A stretch of 7,052 nt of DNA from an uncultured Oscillospiraceae bacterium (GTDB lineage Bacteria > Bacillota > Clostridia > Oscillospirales > Oscillospiraceae), in NCBI GenBank assembly GCA_947628975.1, contig CANRBW010000078.1, positions 1 through 7,052 on the forward strand, in the 5' to 3' direction. This document shows, in pieces, positions 1 to 5,543 of the stretch; the first letter of the stretch is position 1, and each line of letters opens with the position of its first letter. Under the pieces are notes generated by a model, which saw nothing but the letters and a program-made list of their open reading frames with translations, had not been told where the DNA came from and searched no databases. Position numbers and translations under genes: made by a program.

Positions 1-1
1 C

Positions 2-463
2 ACCGAGCTGGGCTCCGCCCTCCGGGCCACCGGCTCCAACGGCAGCATGGCCCGGGCCCAGGGCATCAACACCAACATGACCAAGGTGCTGGGCCTGGTG
101 GTGTCCAACGGGCTGGTGGCGCTGTCCGGCGCTCTGCTGGCCCAGTACTCCGGCAGCAACACCATCGACATGGGCCGGGGCGCCATCGTCATCGGCCTGG
201 CCGCCGTGATCATCGGCGAGGTCCTGCTGGGCAAGGTGTTCACCAACTTCGCCCTGCGGCTCTTGTCCGCGGTGATCGGGGCGATCATCTACTATGTGGT
301 TATCACCCTGGTGCTTCGCCTGGGGCTGGAGTCCACCGACCTGAAGCTGCTCACCGCCCTGGTGGTAGCCGTGTTCCTCAGTATCCCGTACTGGAAGGGC
401 AAGTACCTCCCGGCGCAGGTGAAACAGCCCGCGGCGGAGAATGGAGGGGATAAGGATGCTTGA
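2..463 (+). CDS. ABC transporter permease, COG4120-type (5'-truncated)
   Basis: This is the C-terminal 153 residues of an integral membrane permease. The reading frame is open from base 2, so the gene starts before the window and the ATG at 47 is internal. The visible part begins with a cytoplasmic coupling-loop-like stretch (TELGSALRATG, then MARAQGI). Hydrophobic membrane segments follow, including one around LVVSNGLVALSGALLAQY, one with AIVIGLAAVIIGEVLLG, and two more toward the end. A short polar tail ends at TGA 461-463. The pattern SNGLVALSGALLAQY...GxIVIGLAxVIIGE is characteristic of the COG4120 family of uncharacterised permeases, which work with a periplasmic-type binding protein and a COG1101 ATPase; some members are predicted tryptophan/tyrosine importers. 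The ATPase gene follows with an 8-base overlap. The substrate cannot be read from this fragment. The binding-protein gene is expected just upstream, outside the window. Confidence 0.9.
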   Translation, partial: TELGSALRATGSNGSMARAQGINTNMTKVLGLVVSNGLVALSGALLAQYSGSNTIDMGRGAIVIGLAAVIIGEVLLGKVFTNFALRLLSAVIGAIIYYVVITLVLRLGLESTDLKLLTALVVAVFLSIPYWKGKYLPAQVKQPAAENGGDKDA

Positions 464-1250
464 GATCAAAAACATCTGGAAGACCTTCAACGCCGGTACG
501 GTAAACGAGAAGGTGGCCCTCCGGGGGGTGGACCTGACCCTGGACGACGGGGACTTCGTCACCGTCATCGGCGGCAACGGGGCGGGGAAGTCCACCCTCC
601 TCAACGCCGTGGCCGGGGTGTGGCCGGTGGACCAGGGGACCATCACCATCGACGGGGTGGACGTGACCCGTCTGGCCGAGTACAAGCGGGCCAAGTACAT
701 CGGCCGGGTCTTCCAGGACCCCATGATGGGCACCGCCGCCACCATGCAGATCGACGAGAACCTGGCCCTGGCCATGCGCCGGGGCAAGGGCCGCACCCTG
801 CGCCCCGGCATCAGCCGGGAGGAGCGGGAGGAGTACCGGGAGCTGCTGCGGACCCTGGACCTGGGGCTGGAGGACCGGCTGACCAGCAAGGTGGGTCTGC
901 TCTCCGGCGGCCAGCGCCAGGCCCTGACCCTGCTCATGGCCACCCTGCAAAAGCCCAAGCTCCTGCTCCTGGACGAGCACACCGCCGCCCTGGACCCCAA
1001 GACGGCGGCCAAGGTGCTGGACACCACCGAGAAGATCGTGGGCCGGGACAAGCTTACCACCCTGATGATCACCCACAATATGCGCGACGCCATCGCCCAC
1101 GGCAACCGCCTCATCATGATGTACGAGGGGAAGATCGTCATCGACGTCAGCGGCGAGGAGAAGAAAAAGCTCACCGTGGAGCGGCTCCTGGCCCTGTTCA
1201 GCCAGGCCAGCGGCTCCGACGAGGCCGACGACAAACTCCTGCTGGGATAA
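456..1250 (+). CDS. ABC transporter ATP-binding protein, COG1101-type
   Basis: This cytoplasmic ATPase (264 residues) powers the permease encoded just upstream. All nucleotide-binding motifs are present: Walker A GGNGAGKST at residues 39-47, Q-loop Gln87, signature LSGGQ at 149-153, Walker B LLLLDE at 169-174 and the switch histidine His207 in ITHNM. The sequence LLLLDEHTAALDPKTA is typical of the COG1101 ATPases that pair with COG4120 permeases. The ATG at 456 is preferred over the in-frame ATG at 441. GGAGGGG at 443-449 is a good ribosome binding site six bases before 456, and the protein then begins MLEIKNIWKTF as family members do. The start lies inside the permease stop (overlap 456-463), which implies translational coupling. 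The length is normal for the family. A strong terminator follows directly, so this is the last gene of its operon. Confidence 0.94.
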   Translation: MLEIKNIWKTFNAGTVNEKVALRGVDLTLDDGDFVTVIGGNGAGKSTLLNAVAGVWPVDQGTITIDGVDVTRLAEYKRAKYIGRVFQDPMMGTAATMQIDENLALAMRRGKGRTLRPGISREEREEYRELLRTLDLGLEDRLTSKVGLLSGGQRQALTLLMATLQKPKLLLLDEHTAALDPKTAAKVLDTTEKIVGRDKLTTLMITHNMRDAIAHGNRLIMMYEGKIVIDVSGEEKKKLTVERLLALFSQASGSDEADDKLLLG

Positions 1251-1256
1251 AAAACG

Positions 1257-1284
1257 AAGAAGGGGCCGCCGGCCCCTTCTTTAC
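1257..1284 (+). terminator. Rho-independent terminator of the ABC operon
   Basis: A perfect 11-bp inverted repeat (AAGAAGGGGCC at 1257-1267, GGCCCCTTCTT at 1271-1281) with a 3-base loop starts seven bases after the ATPase stop. The T-rich run TTACTTTT follows. The GC-rich core and position fit an intrinsic terminator. Confidence 0.9.
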
Positions 1285-1378
1285 TTTTGCGCGCCCCGGC
1301 CGAAAGAGGAGCCGCGGCGCGCGGTTTGGGCCGAGAGGGGACCTTTTACCGCGCCGGGGCGGCCCGCCATAAGAGGAC

Positions 1379-1415
1379 AAAACAGGCTTTCCGTCTGGGA
1401 CGGAAAGCCTGTTTT
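1379..1415 (-). terminator. Terminator of tRNA-Arg, 17-bp perfect stem, probably bidirectional
   Basis: A perfect 17-bp inverted repeat (arms 1379-1395 and 1399-1415, loop TGG) has a 13-bp GC-containing core flanked by AAAA on the left and TTTT on the right. It can therefore form a terminator on either strand. On the minus strand it begins at the very last base of the tRNA CCA end and ends in TTTT. On the plus strand it would back up the ABC operon terminator. Confidence 0.87.
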
Positions 1416-1491
1416 GGTACGCCCGAAGGGACTCGAACCCCCAACATTCAGAACCGGAATCTGACGCTCTATCCAATTGAACTACGGACGC
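1415..1491 (-). tRNA. tRNA-Arg (anticodon CCG)
   Basis: The minus strand folds into a complete 77-base tRNA. The acceptor stem is GCGTCCG/CGGGCGT, with G-T wobbles at pairs 1-72 and 4-69. The D arm contains AGTTCAATTGGATAGAGC. The anticodon stem TCAGA/TCTGA encloses the loop TTCCGGT, giving anticodon CCG (reads CGG). The T arm is GGGGG-TTCGAGT-CCCTT, followed by discriminator A and an encoded CCA at 1417-1415. CGG is heavily used in the neighbouring GC-rich genes, which fits a dedicated CCG tRNA. It has its own promoter upstream (1517-1545) and a terminator hairpin that abuts the CCA. Both strands of this locus also carry short open frames, which are artefacts of the tRNA sequence. Confidence 0.96.
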
Positions 1492-1516
1492 ATCTTCGCC
1501 GCTCTCGGCAACGGGT

Positions 1517-1545
1517 ATTATAGCACGCCCGCGGGGAAGAATCAA
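1517..1545 (-). promoter_or_regulatory. Sigma-A promoter of tRNA-Arg
   Basis: On the minus strand TTGATT (1545-1540) and a perfect TATAAT (1522-1517) are separated by exactly 17 bases. The -10 lies 25 bases before the first tRNA base, so transcription should start near 1510 with a leader of about 19 bases. This near-consensus promoter fits a stable RNA gene. Confidence 0.87.
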
Positions 1546-1594
1546 GCCCTTTTTTGAAATTTGCCCTGCGGGGCGGCAAAGTCCGGCGGACGGG

Positions 1595-2128
1595 TCAGGG
1601 CGCGCGCCCCGCCGGGGGAGGGGGCAGGGGGGCGGACTCGTGGCGCAGGAGCCAGAGCTTTTTGTCCAGCCCGGCGGCGTAGCCGGTCAGGCGGCCGTCC
1701 GCCCCCACCACCCGGTGGCAGGGAATGAGGATGGAGATGGGGTTGTGGGCCACCGCGCCGCCCACCGCCCGGCTCCAGGCCCCGGCGGCCTCCCCGGCCC
1801 CCAGGGCGTGGGCCAGCTGGCCGTAGGTGGTCACCTGCCCGTAGGGGACCCGCCCCAGGGCGGCCCAGACCGCCTGGCGGAAGGGGGTGCCCATGGGGGC
1901 CAGGGGCAGGTCGGCCACCGGGGGGCGCTCCCCGGCGAAATACCGCTCCAGCCACAGCCGGGCCGCCCGGAAGACGGGCAGGTCGTCCCGGACCTCCGGC
2001 GGCTGGGGCAGGGAGCCGCCGAAATACCTCTGCCCCTGGAACCACAGCCCCACCAGCGCCCGGCCTTCGCCGTCGCAGGCCAGGGTGAGCGGGCCCAGGG
2101 GAGAGGGGCAAAGGGTGGAGTAAAACAC
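1595..2128 (-). CDS. ogt: Methylated-DNA--[protein]-cysteine S-methyltransferase (Ogt/MGMT)
   Basis: This is a suicide DNA-repair protein (177 residues). It transfers the alkyl group from O6-alkylguanine (and O4-alkylthymine) in DNA to its own cysteine. The active-site motif IPCHRV places the acceptor at Cys137 with His138. Asn129 and Glu164 stand 8 residues before and 27 after the cysteine, the same spacing as in human MGMT, and Arg120 in SRAVGGA corresponds to the arginine finger. The helix-turn-helix region is about residues 84-106 (RQAVWAALGRVPYGQVTTYG). The start is GTG at 2128, supported by GGAGG seven bases upstream and by MFYSTLCPSPLGPLTLA, a typical family N-terminus. There is no Ada-type transcription domain, so it is a stand-alone repair enzyme. 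The proline-rich tail after residue 165 is not conserved in the family. An extended -10 promoter lies just upstream, and no strong terminator separates it from tRNA-Arg downstream. Confidence 0.95.
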   Translation of the reverse strand: MFYSTLCPSPLGPLTLACDGEGRALVGLWFQGQRYFGGSLPQPPEVRDDLPVFRAARLWLERYFAGERPPVADLPLAPMGTPFRQAVWAALGRVPYGQVTTYGQLAHALGAGEAAGAWSRAVGGAVAHNPISILIPCHRVVGADGRLTGYAAGLDKKLWLLRHESAPLPPPPAGRAP

Positions 2129-2149
2129 GTCGCCGCCTCCTTTTCCTCT

Positions 2150-2158
2150 ATTCTAGCA
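2150..2158 (-). promoter_or_regulatory. Candidate extended -10 promoter of ogt
   Basis: The minus strand reads TGCTAGAAT (2158-2150), an extended -10 element (TG-n-TAGAAT). No good -35 hexamer is seen at the normal distance, as is common for extended -10 promoters. The predicted start near 2143 leaves a leader of about 15 bases carrying the GGAGG site. Confidence 0.55.
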
Positions 2159-2205
2159 CATCCGGCGGAAAAAGGCACCCCTCCGGCGGGAAGGGGCCGG
2201 GCGGC

Positions 2206-2233
2206 TTGACATTTCCCCCCGGGCCAGTATATC
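2206..2233 (+). promoter_or_regulatory. Sigma-A promoter of the clostripain-family gene
   Basis: A consensus -35 TTGACA (2206-2211) is followed after 16 bases by TATATC (2228-2233). TATCAT at 2230 with an 18-base spacer is an alternative -10. The predicted start is near 2240, about 30-40 bases before the coding region. The ten bases GCTTGACATT (2204-2213) recur exactly at the lipoprotein promoter. Confidence 0.75.
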
Positions 2234-2271
2234 ATGGACGGGAATACTCTGGCAAACCATGAGAGAGGGAG

Positions 2272-4668
2272 ATGGCGCGTATGGAACGGGGACGCAGACC
2301 CCTGAGCCGGAAGAAAAAGGTGGTGGGCGGGACCGCCCACGTGGGCCGCCGCCCCGGCGCGGGGCCGGTGGGCGGCGGAGGTCCCGCCGGTCCGGGTCGG
2401 TCCGGGGGGTCTTCGGGCTCCCAGCGGGCCGGGATGGGCGACCTGGGGGACCTGGCCAACCTGGTGGGGGACGTGATGGGCGCTTCCGGCGGCTCCGGGC
2501 GGCGGAAGGTCTCCTGGCTCCCCATTTTGATCGTGGTGGCACTGCTGGTCTTTGGGGGCGGCGGCGTGGGCTCCCTGCTGGGGGCGCTGGGCGGCGGGGA
2601 CGGCGTGTCCGACCTGGGCGCCGACCTGGGCTCCGGCCTGGCCCAGAGCGGCGGCTCCGCCTCCGCCTACCAGACCGGGACGGCGGACGCCTCGGTGGCC
2701 CCGGAGGCGCGGGCCAAGCGGGTGGCCCTGGCCGGGGACGGCAGCGACACCACCACCGTCCTGGTCTACCTGTGCGGCACCGATTTGGAGTCCAGCGGCG
2801 GCTTCGCCACCAAGGACCTCCAGGAGATGGTGGCCGCCGACCTGTCCGACCAGGTCCACCTGCTGGTGTTCACCGGGGGGTGCAAGCGCTGGAACAACAG
2901 CGTGGTCAGCGCCCAGCGCAACCAGATTTACCAGATCCGGGACGGGGGGCTGGACCGCCAGTGGGAGGGCGACTCCCTCCAGCCCATGACCGACCCCGCC
3001 ACCCTCTCCGGCTTCATCCGCTGGGGGGTGGAGCACCACCCCGCCGACCGCTACGAGCTGATCTTCTGGGACCACGGCGGCGGCTCTCTGAGCGGCTACG
3101 GCTACGACGAGGCCTACCCCAACGCCGGCTCCATGACCCTCAGCGGCATCGCCCAGGCCCTGAAGGACGGGGGCTGCACCTTCGACTTCATCGGCTTTGA
3201 CGCCTGCCTCATGGCCACCCTGGAGACCGCCCTGGTGACCGAGCCCTACGCCGACTACCTCATCGCCTCCGAGGAGACCGAGCCCGGCTGCGGCTGGTAC
3301 TACACCGACTGGCTCAACGCCCTGTCCCAGGACCCCTCCCTGCCCGCCCTGGACCTGGGCAAGCGGATCGCGGACAGCTTCGTCAGCGTCTGCGGCCAAC
3401 AGGCCCGGAACCAACAGGCCACTCTGTCGGTGGTGGACCTGGCCGAGCTCTACGGCACGGTGCCCGCCGCCTTCACCGACTTTGCCCAGGCGGCCAACCG
3501 CAGCATCCAGACCAACGACTACCAGTCCATCGCCGCCGCCCGGAGCCGGACCAAGGAGTTCGCCCAGAGCAGCGACATCGACCAGGTGGACCTGATCCAC
3601 CTGGCCGACAACATCGGCACCGCCGAGAGCCGGCGGCTGGCCCAGGTCCTGCGGGGGGCGGTGAAGTATAACGCCACCTCCTCCAACATCCAAAACGCCA
3701 ACGGCCTGTCGGTCTACTTCCCCTACGGCCGGACCTCCAGCGTCAACACCGCCGCCAAGCTCTACGGCCAGATCGGCCTGGACCCCTCCTACACCGACTG
3801 CATCCGCTCCTTCGCCTCCCTGGAGGTGGCGGGGCAGGCCGTCGCCGGGGGCGGCGCGGGGCAGATGAACTCCCTCTTTGACGCGCTGCTGGGGGGGTCC
3901 TATTCCTCCGGCGGGGACGTGCTGGGCTCCCTCCTGGGGGACCTGCTCCAGGGTCGGGGGCTGGACCAGGTGGGCCTGACCGGGGAGGAGGGCGACTTCC
4001 TGGACACCCAGCTCATGGCCGACAGCGTGGACTACCTGGCCCAAAACCGGCTGGACCCGGCCCGGCTGGTGTGGAGCCAGAAGGACGGCCAGACCGTGCT
4101 GGCCCTGACCCAGGAGGAGTGGGACCTGGTCCAGGACGTGGCCCTCAACGTCTTTGTGGACGACGGGGAGGGCTACATCGACCTGGGCCTGGACAACGTC
4201 TTTGACCTCAATAGCGACGGCGACCTCCTGGGCGAGTACGACGGCACCTGGCTCACCGTCAACGGCCAGGTGGTGGCGGTCTATGTGCTGGAGACCCACT
4301 CCGAGACCGGCGAGACCCTGGCCTACATCCCCGCCATGCTCAACGGCCAGCGGGTGGACCTGATGGTCTCCTTCGCCCCCGACAACGAGGGGGAGATCCT
4401 GGGCGCGGCCCCCCGGTACGACCGGGAGAGCGAGACCGCCACGGTGGCCCGCGGCCTGCTGGAGCTCCGGGACGGGGACGTGATCGACTTCCTCTGCGGC
4501 TACTATGACTACGACCGGACCTACCAGGACGACTACTACCTGGGCGAGCCGTTGACGGTGGACGGGCCGCTGGTCTTGGCCAACATGGCCATCGACAGCG
4601 CCGACTACGTCGCCACCTACCGCCTCACCGACCTCTACCACAACGCCTACTGGACCCCGGCGGTCTGA
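2272..4668 (+). CDS. Membrane-anchored clostripain-family (peptidase C11) cysteine protease
   Basis: This 798-residue protein is a C11 (clostripain-related) endopeptidase, a family usually cleaving after basic residues. Residues 1-80 are basic and Gly/Pro/Ser-rich with no fold evident. Residues 82-105 (SWLPILIVVALLVFGGGG) form a single membrane segment preceded by RRK, so the rest should lie outside the cell. The catalytic domain is about 155-515: strand TTVLVYLCGTDLES, catalytic His268 in WDHGGG, catalytic Cys312 in GFDACLM, and the family block SEETEPGCGWYYTDWL at 333-348. A Gly/Leu-rich stretch follows at 520-565. The C-terminal region is about 570-798 and carries an acidic DLNSDGD loop at 645-651 that could bind calcium. 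The start is uncertain: ATG 2272 is given, but the ATG at 2281 (Met4) is better spaced from GAGGGAG (2265-2271) and may be the real one. It has its own promoter. The substrate is unknown. Confidence 0.9.
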   Translation: MARMERGRRPLSRKKKVVGGTAHVGRRPGAGPVGGGGPAGPGRSGGSSGSQRAGMGDLGDLANLVGDVMGASGGSGRRKVSWLPILIVVALLVFGGGGVGSLLGALGGGDGVSDLGADLGSGLAQSGGSASAYQTGTADASVAPEARAKRVALAGDGSDTTTVLVYLCGTDLESSGGFATKDLQEMVAADLSDQVHLLVFTGGCKRWNNSVVSAQRNQIYQIRDGGLDRQWEGDSLQPMTDPATLSGFIRWGVEHHPADRYELIFWDHGGGSLSGYGYDEAYPNAGSMTLSGIAQALKDGGCTFDFIGFDACLMATLETALVTEPYADYLIASEETEPGCGWYYTDWLNALSQDPSLPALDLGKRIADSFVSVCGQQARNQQATLSVVDLAELYGTVPAAFTDFAQAANRSIQTNDYQSIAAARSRTKEFAQSSDIDQVDLIHLADNIGTAESRRLAQVLRGAVKYNATSSNIQNANGLSVYFPYGRTSSVNTAAKLYGQIGLDPSYTDCIRSFASLEVAGQAVAGGGAGQMNSLFDALLGGSYSSGGDVLGSLLGDLLQGRGLDQVGLTGEEGDFLDTQLMADSVDYLAQNRLDPARLVWSQKDGQTVLALTQEEWDLVQDVALNVFVDDGEGYIDLGLDNVFDLNSDGDLLGEYDGTWLTVNGQVVAVYVLETHSETGETLAYIPAMLNGQRVDLMVSFAPDNEGEILGAAPRYDRESETATVARGLLELRDGDVIDFLCGYYDYDRTYQDDYYLGEPLTVDGPLVLANMAIDSADYVATYRLTDLYHNAYWTPAV

Positions 4669-4681
4669 GGGAAAAAGATGC

Positions 4682-4710
4682 TTGACATTCGGGGAAAAGC
4701 GTACTATACT
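4682..4710 (+). promoter_or_regulatory. Sigma-A promoter of the lipoprotein gene
   Basis: TTGACA (4682-4687) and TATACT (4705-4710) are separated by 17 bases, close to the ideal vegetative promoter. It starts 13 bases after the protease stop, with no hairpin terminator between, so the lipoprotein may be read both from this promoter and by read-through. The predicted start is near 4717, giving a 5' leader of about 40 bases. Confidence 0.88.
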
Positions 4711-4756
4711 TGACCCGTTCGGCATTTTATTTCAGGAAATTGGAGGAGAGAATGGT

Positions 4757-5371
4757 ATGAAAAAGTTTCTCGCGCTGATGCTGAGCGTCCTGGTGCTGGT
4801 GGGCGCTCTGGCCGCCTGCGGCGGTAGAAAGGCCGCCGACGAAAACCTGACCGGCAAGTGGTCCACCACCGTGGACATCACCGACATGGTCAACCAGCAG
4901 TTCAACGACAGCGGCATGGGGGAGATCCTTCAGCTGGACAAGATGGGGCTGGTGATCGCCCTGGAGCTGAAGGACGACAACACCTACACCATGGCCTTTG
5001 ACAAGGACGCCCTGGCCGCGACCATGGAGGACGCGAAGGCACAGATGAAGGACGGGCTGATGAACTACTTCGCCCAGCAGGCCCCCGGCGTGGACGTGGA
5101 GGCCGCTCTGGCCCAGTCCGGCGTGGACCTGGACGAGATGATGAACGAGTCCATCGACCTGGACAGCATGGCCGGGGCTCTGGACCTGGCCGGCCAGTAC
5201 AAGGCGGAGGACGGCAGGCTCTACCTGTCTGAGAATGTGGACCAGGCGCCCGACAAGAGCGAGTACATCCCCTACACCCTCAATGGCGACCAGCTGACCC
5301 TGGACGCCGAGGGCGACGTGACCGAAGAGATGGCCGACCTCCTGCCCATGGTCTTCCAGCGGGTGGGCTGA
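4757..5371 (+). CDS. Small secreted lipoprotein of unknown function
   Basis: This 204-residue protein has a clear lipoprotein signal peptide: MKK, a hydrophobic core (FLALMLSVLVLVGALAA) and the lipobox LAAC. The mature protein would begin at lipid-modified Cys21 and be anchored on the outer face of the membrane. It is acidic. The mature part opens with LTGKW at 31-35, a motif often seen at the first strand of lipocalin-like or small beta-barrel lipoproteins. The middle (about 84-145) is rich in Ala, Met, Asp and Glu and looks helical, and the end (about 146-185) again looks like beta strands (GRLYLSEN, YIPYTLNGDQLTLDAEGD). The ATG at 4757 is chosen because GGAGGAG (4742-4748) lies eight bases upstream and the signal peptide starts there. 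The frame's upstream TTG codon at 4682 is the promoter -35. I do not recognise a named family. It sits directly after the protease gene. Confidence 0.9.
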   Translation: MKKFLALMLSVLVLVGALAACGGRKAADENLTGKWSTTVDITDMVNQQFNDSGMGEILQLDKMGLVIALELKDDNTYTMAFDKDALAATMEDAKAQMKDGLMNYFAQQAPGVDVEAALAQSGVDLDEMMNESIDLDSMAGALDLAGQYKAEDGRLYLSENVDQAPDKSEYIPYTLNGDQLTLDAEGDVTEEMADLLPMVFQRVG

Positions 5372-5403
5372 GCCCACGCCCCGGCGCTTCCCAGACCAGA
5401 CAA

Positions 5404-5433
5404 AAAGCCCCCGGCCTTCTGGCCGGGGGCTTT
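5404..5433 (+). terminator. Rho-independent terminator of the lipoprotein gene
   Basis: A perfect 13-bp stem (AAAGCCCCCGGCC at 5404-5416, GGCCGGGGGCTTT at 5421-5433) has a TTCT loop and lies 32 bases after the stop codon. The T tract after it is short (TTT, then CGCCGCTGTTTT), so it may be backed up by the next hairpin. Confidence 0.85.
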
Positions 5434-5451
5434 CGCCGCTGTTTTGGCCAC

Positions 5452-5503
5452 AAAAGACCCGTGGAATTCCGCGCCGTAGGCGCGGAATTCCACGGGCTTT
5501 TTT
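5452..5503. terminator. Bidirectional terminator between lipoprotein and xpt
   Basis: A perfect 18-bp inverted repeat (arms 5458-5475 and 5479-5496, loop GTA) is flanked by AAAAG on the left and CTTTTTT on the right. It can therefore end transcription of the plus-strand lipoprotein and of the minus-strand xpt operon, whose stop is 48 bases away. Each arm carries GGAATTCC, so the two arms are an exact mirrored pair. Confidence 0.88.
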
Positions 5504-5543
5504 CAGGCTTGTGGCTGCCTTCGGGGGGTGTCGCCTCCGGGGG

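Noticed and set aside
378..1100. A 240-codon minus-strand frame and a 250-codon plus-strand frame (620-1372) over the ABC ATPase.
   Set aside because: Both are low-complexity shadows (Gly/His/Pro/Arg) of the ATPase, whose frame contains every ABC motif.
1198..1545. Short open frames on both strands across the tRNA (for example one containing VVQLDRASDSGSECWGFES and one containing EGTRTPNIQNRN).
   Set aside because: These are the familiar spurious translations of a tRNA gene and its complement. The complete tRNA-Arg with promoter and terminator explains the locus.
1560..1594. A possible terminator after ogt (TTTGCC/GGCAAA on the minus strand).
   Set aside because: The stem has only six pairs with a nine-base loop and no T tract follows, so it is too weak to call. 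Read-through into the tRNA cannot be excluded.
2259..3200. A 313-codon plus-strand frame overlapping the protease start (MREGDGAYG...).
   Set aside because: It is a frame-shifted shadow of the protease, rich in Arg, Gly and Pro with no domain. The protease frame carries the full catalytic signature.
1831..4725. A 964-codon open frame on the minus strand, antisense to the protease.
   Set aside because: It is the in-register complement of the protease gene. Its stops would require TTA, CTA or TCA codons in the protease, which are avoided in this GC-rich DNA. The translation is Val/Gly/His-rich repetitive sequence with no recognisable motif, and it also runs across the ogt gene and both divergent promoters.
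4682..4756. An N-terminal extension of the lipoprotein starting at TTG 4682.
   Set aside because: The TTG is part of the -35 hexamer TTGACA, and the -10 lies within the extension. The ATG at 4757 has a strong ribosome binding site and begins a perfect lipoprotein signal peptide.
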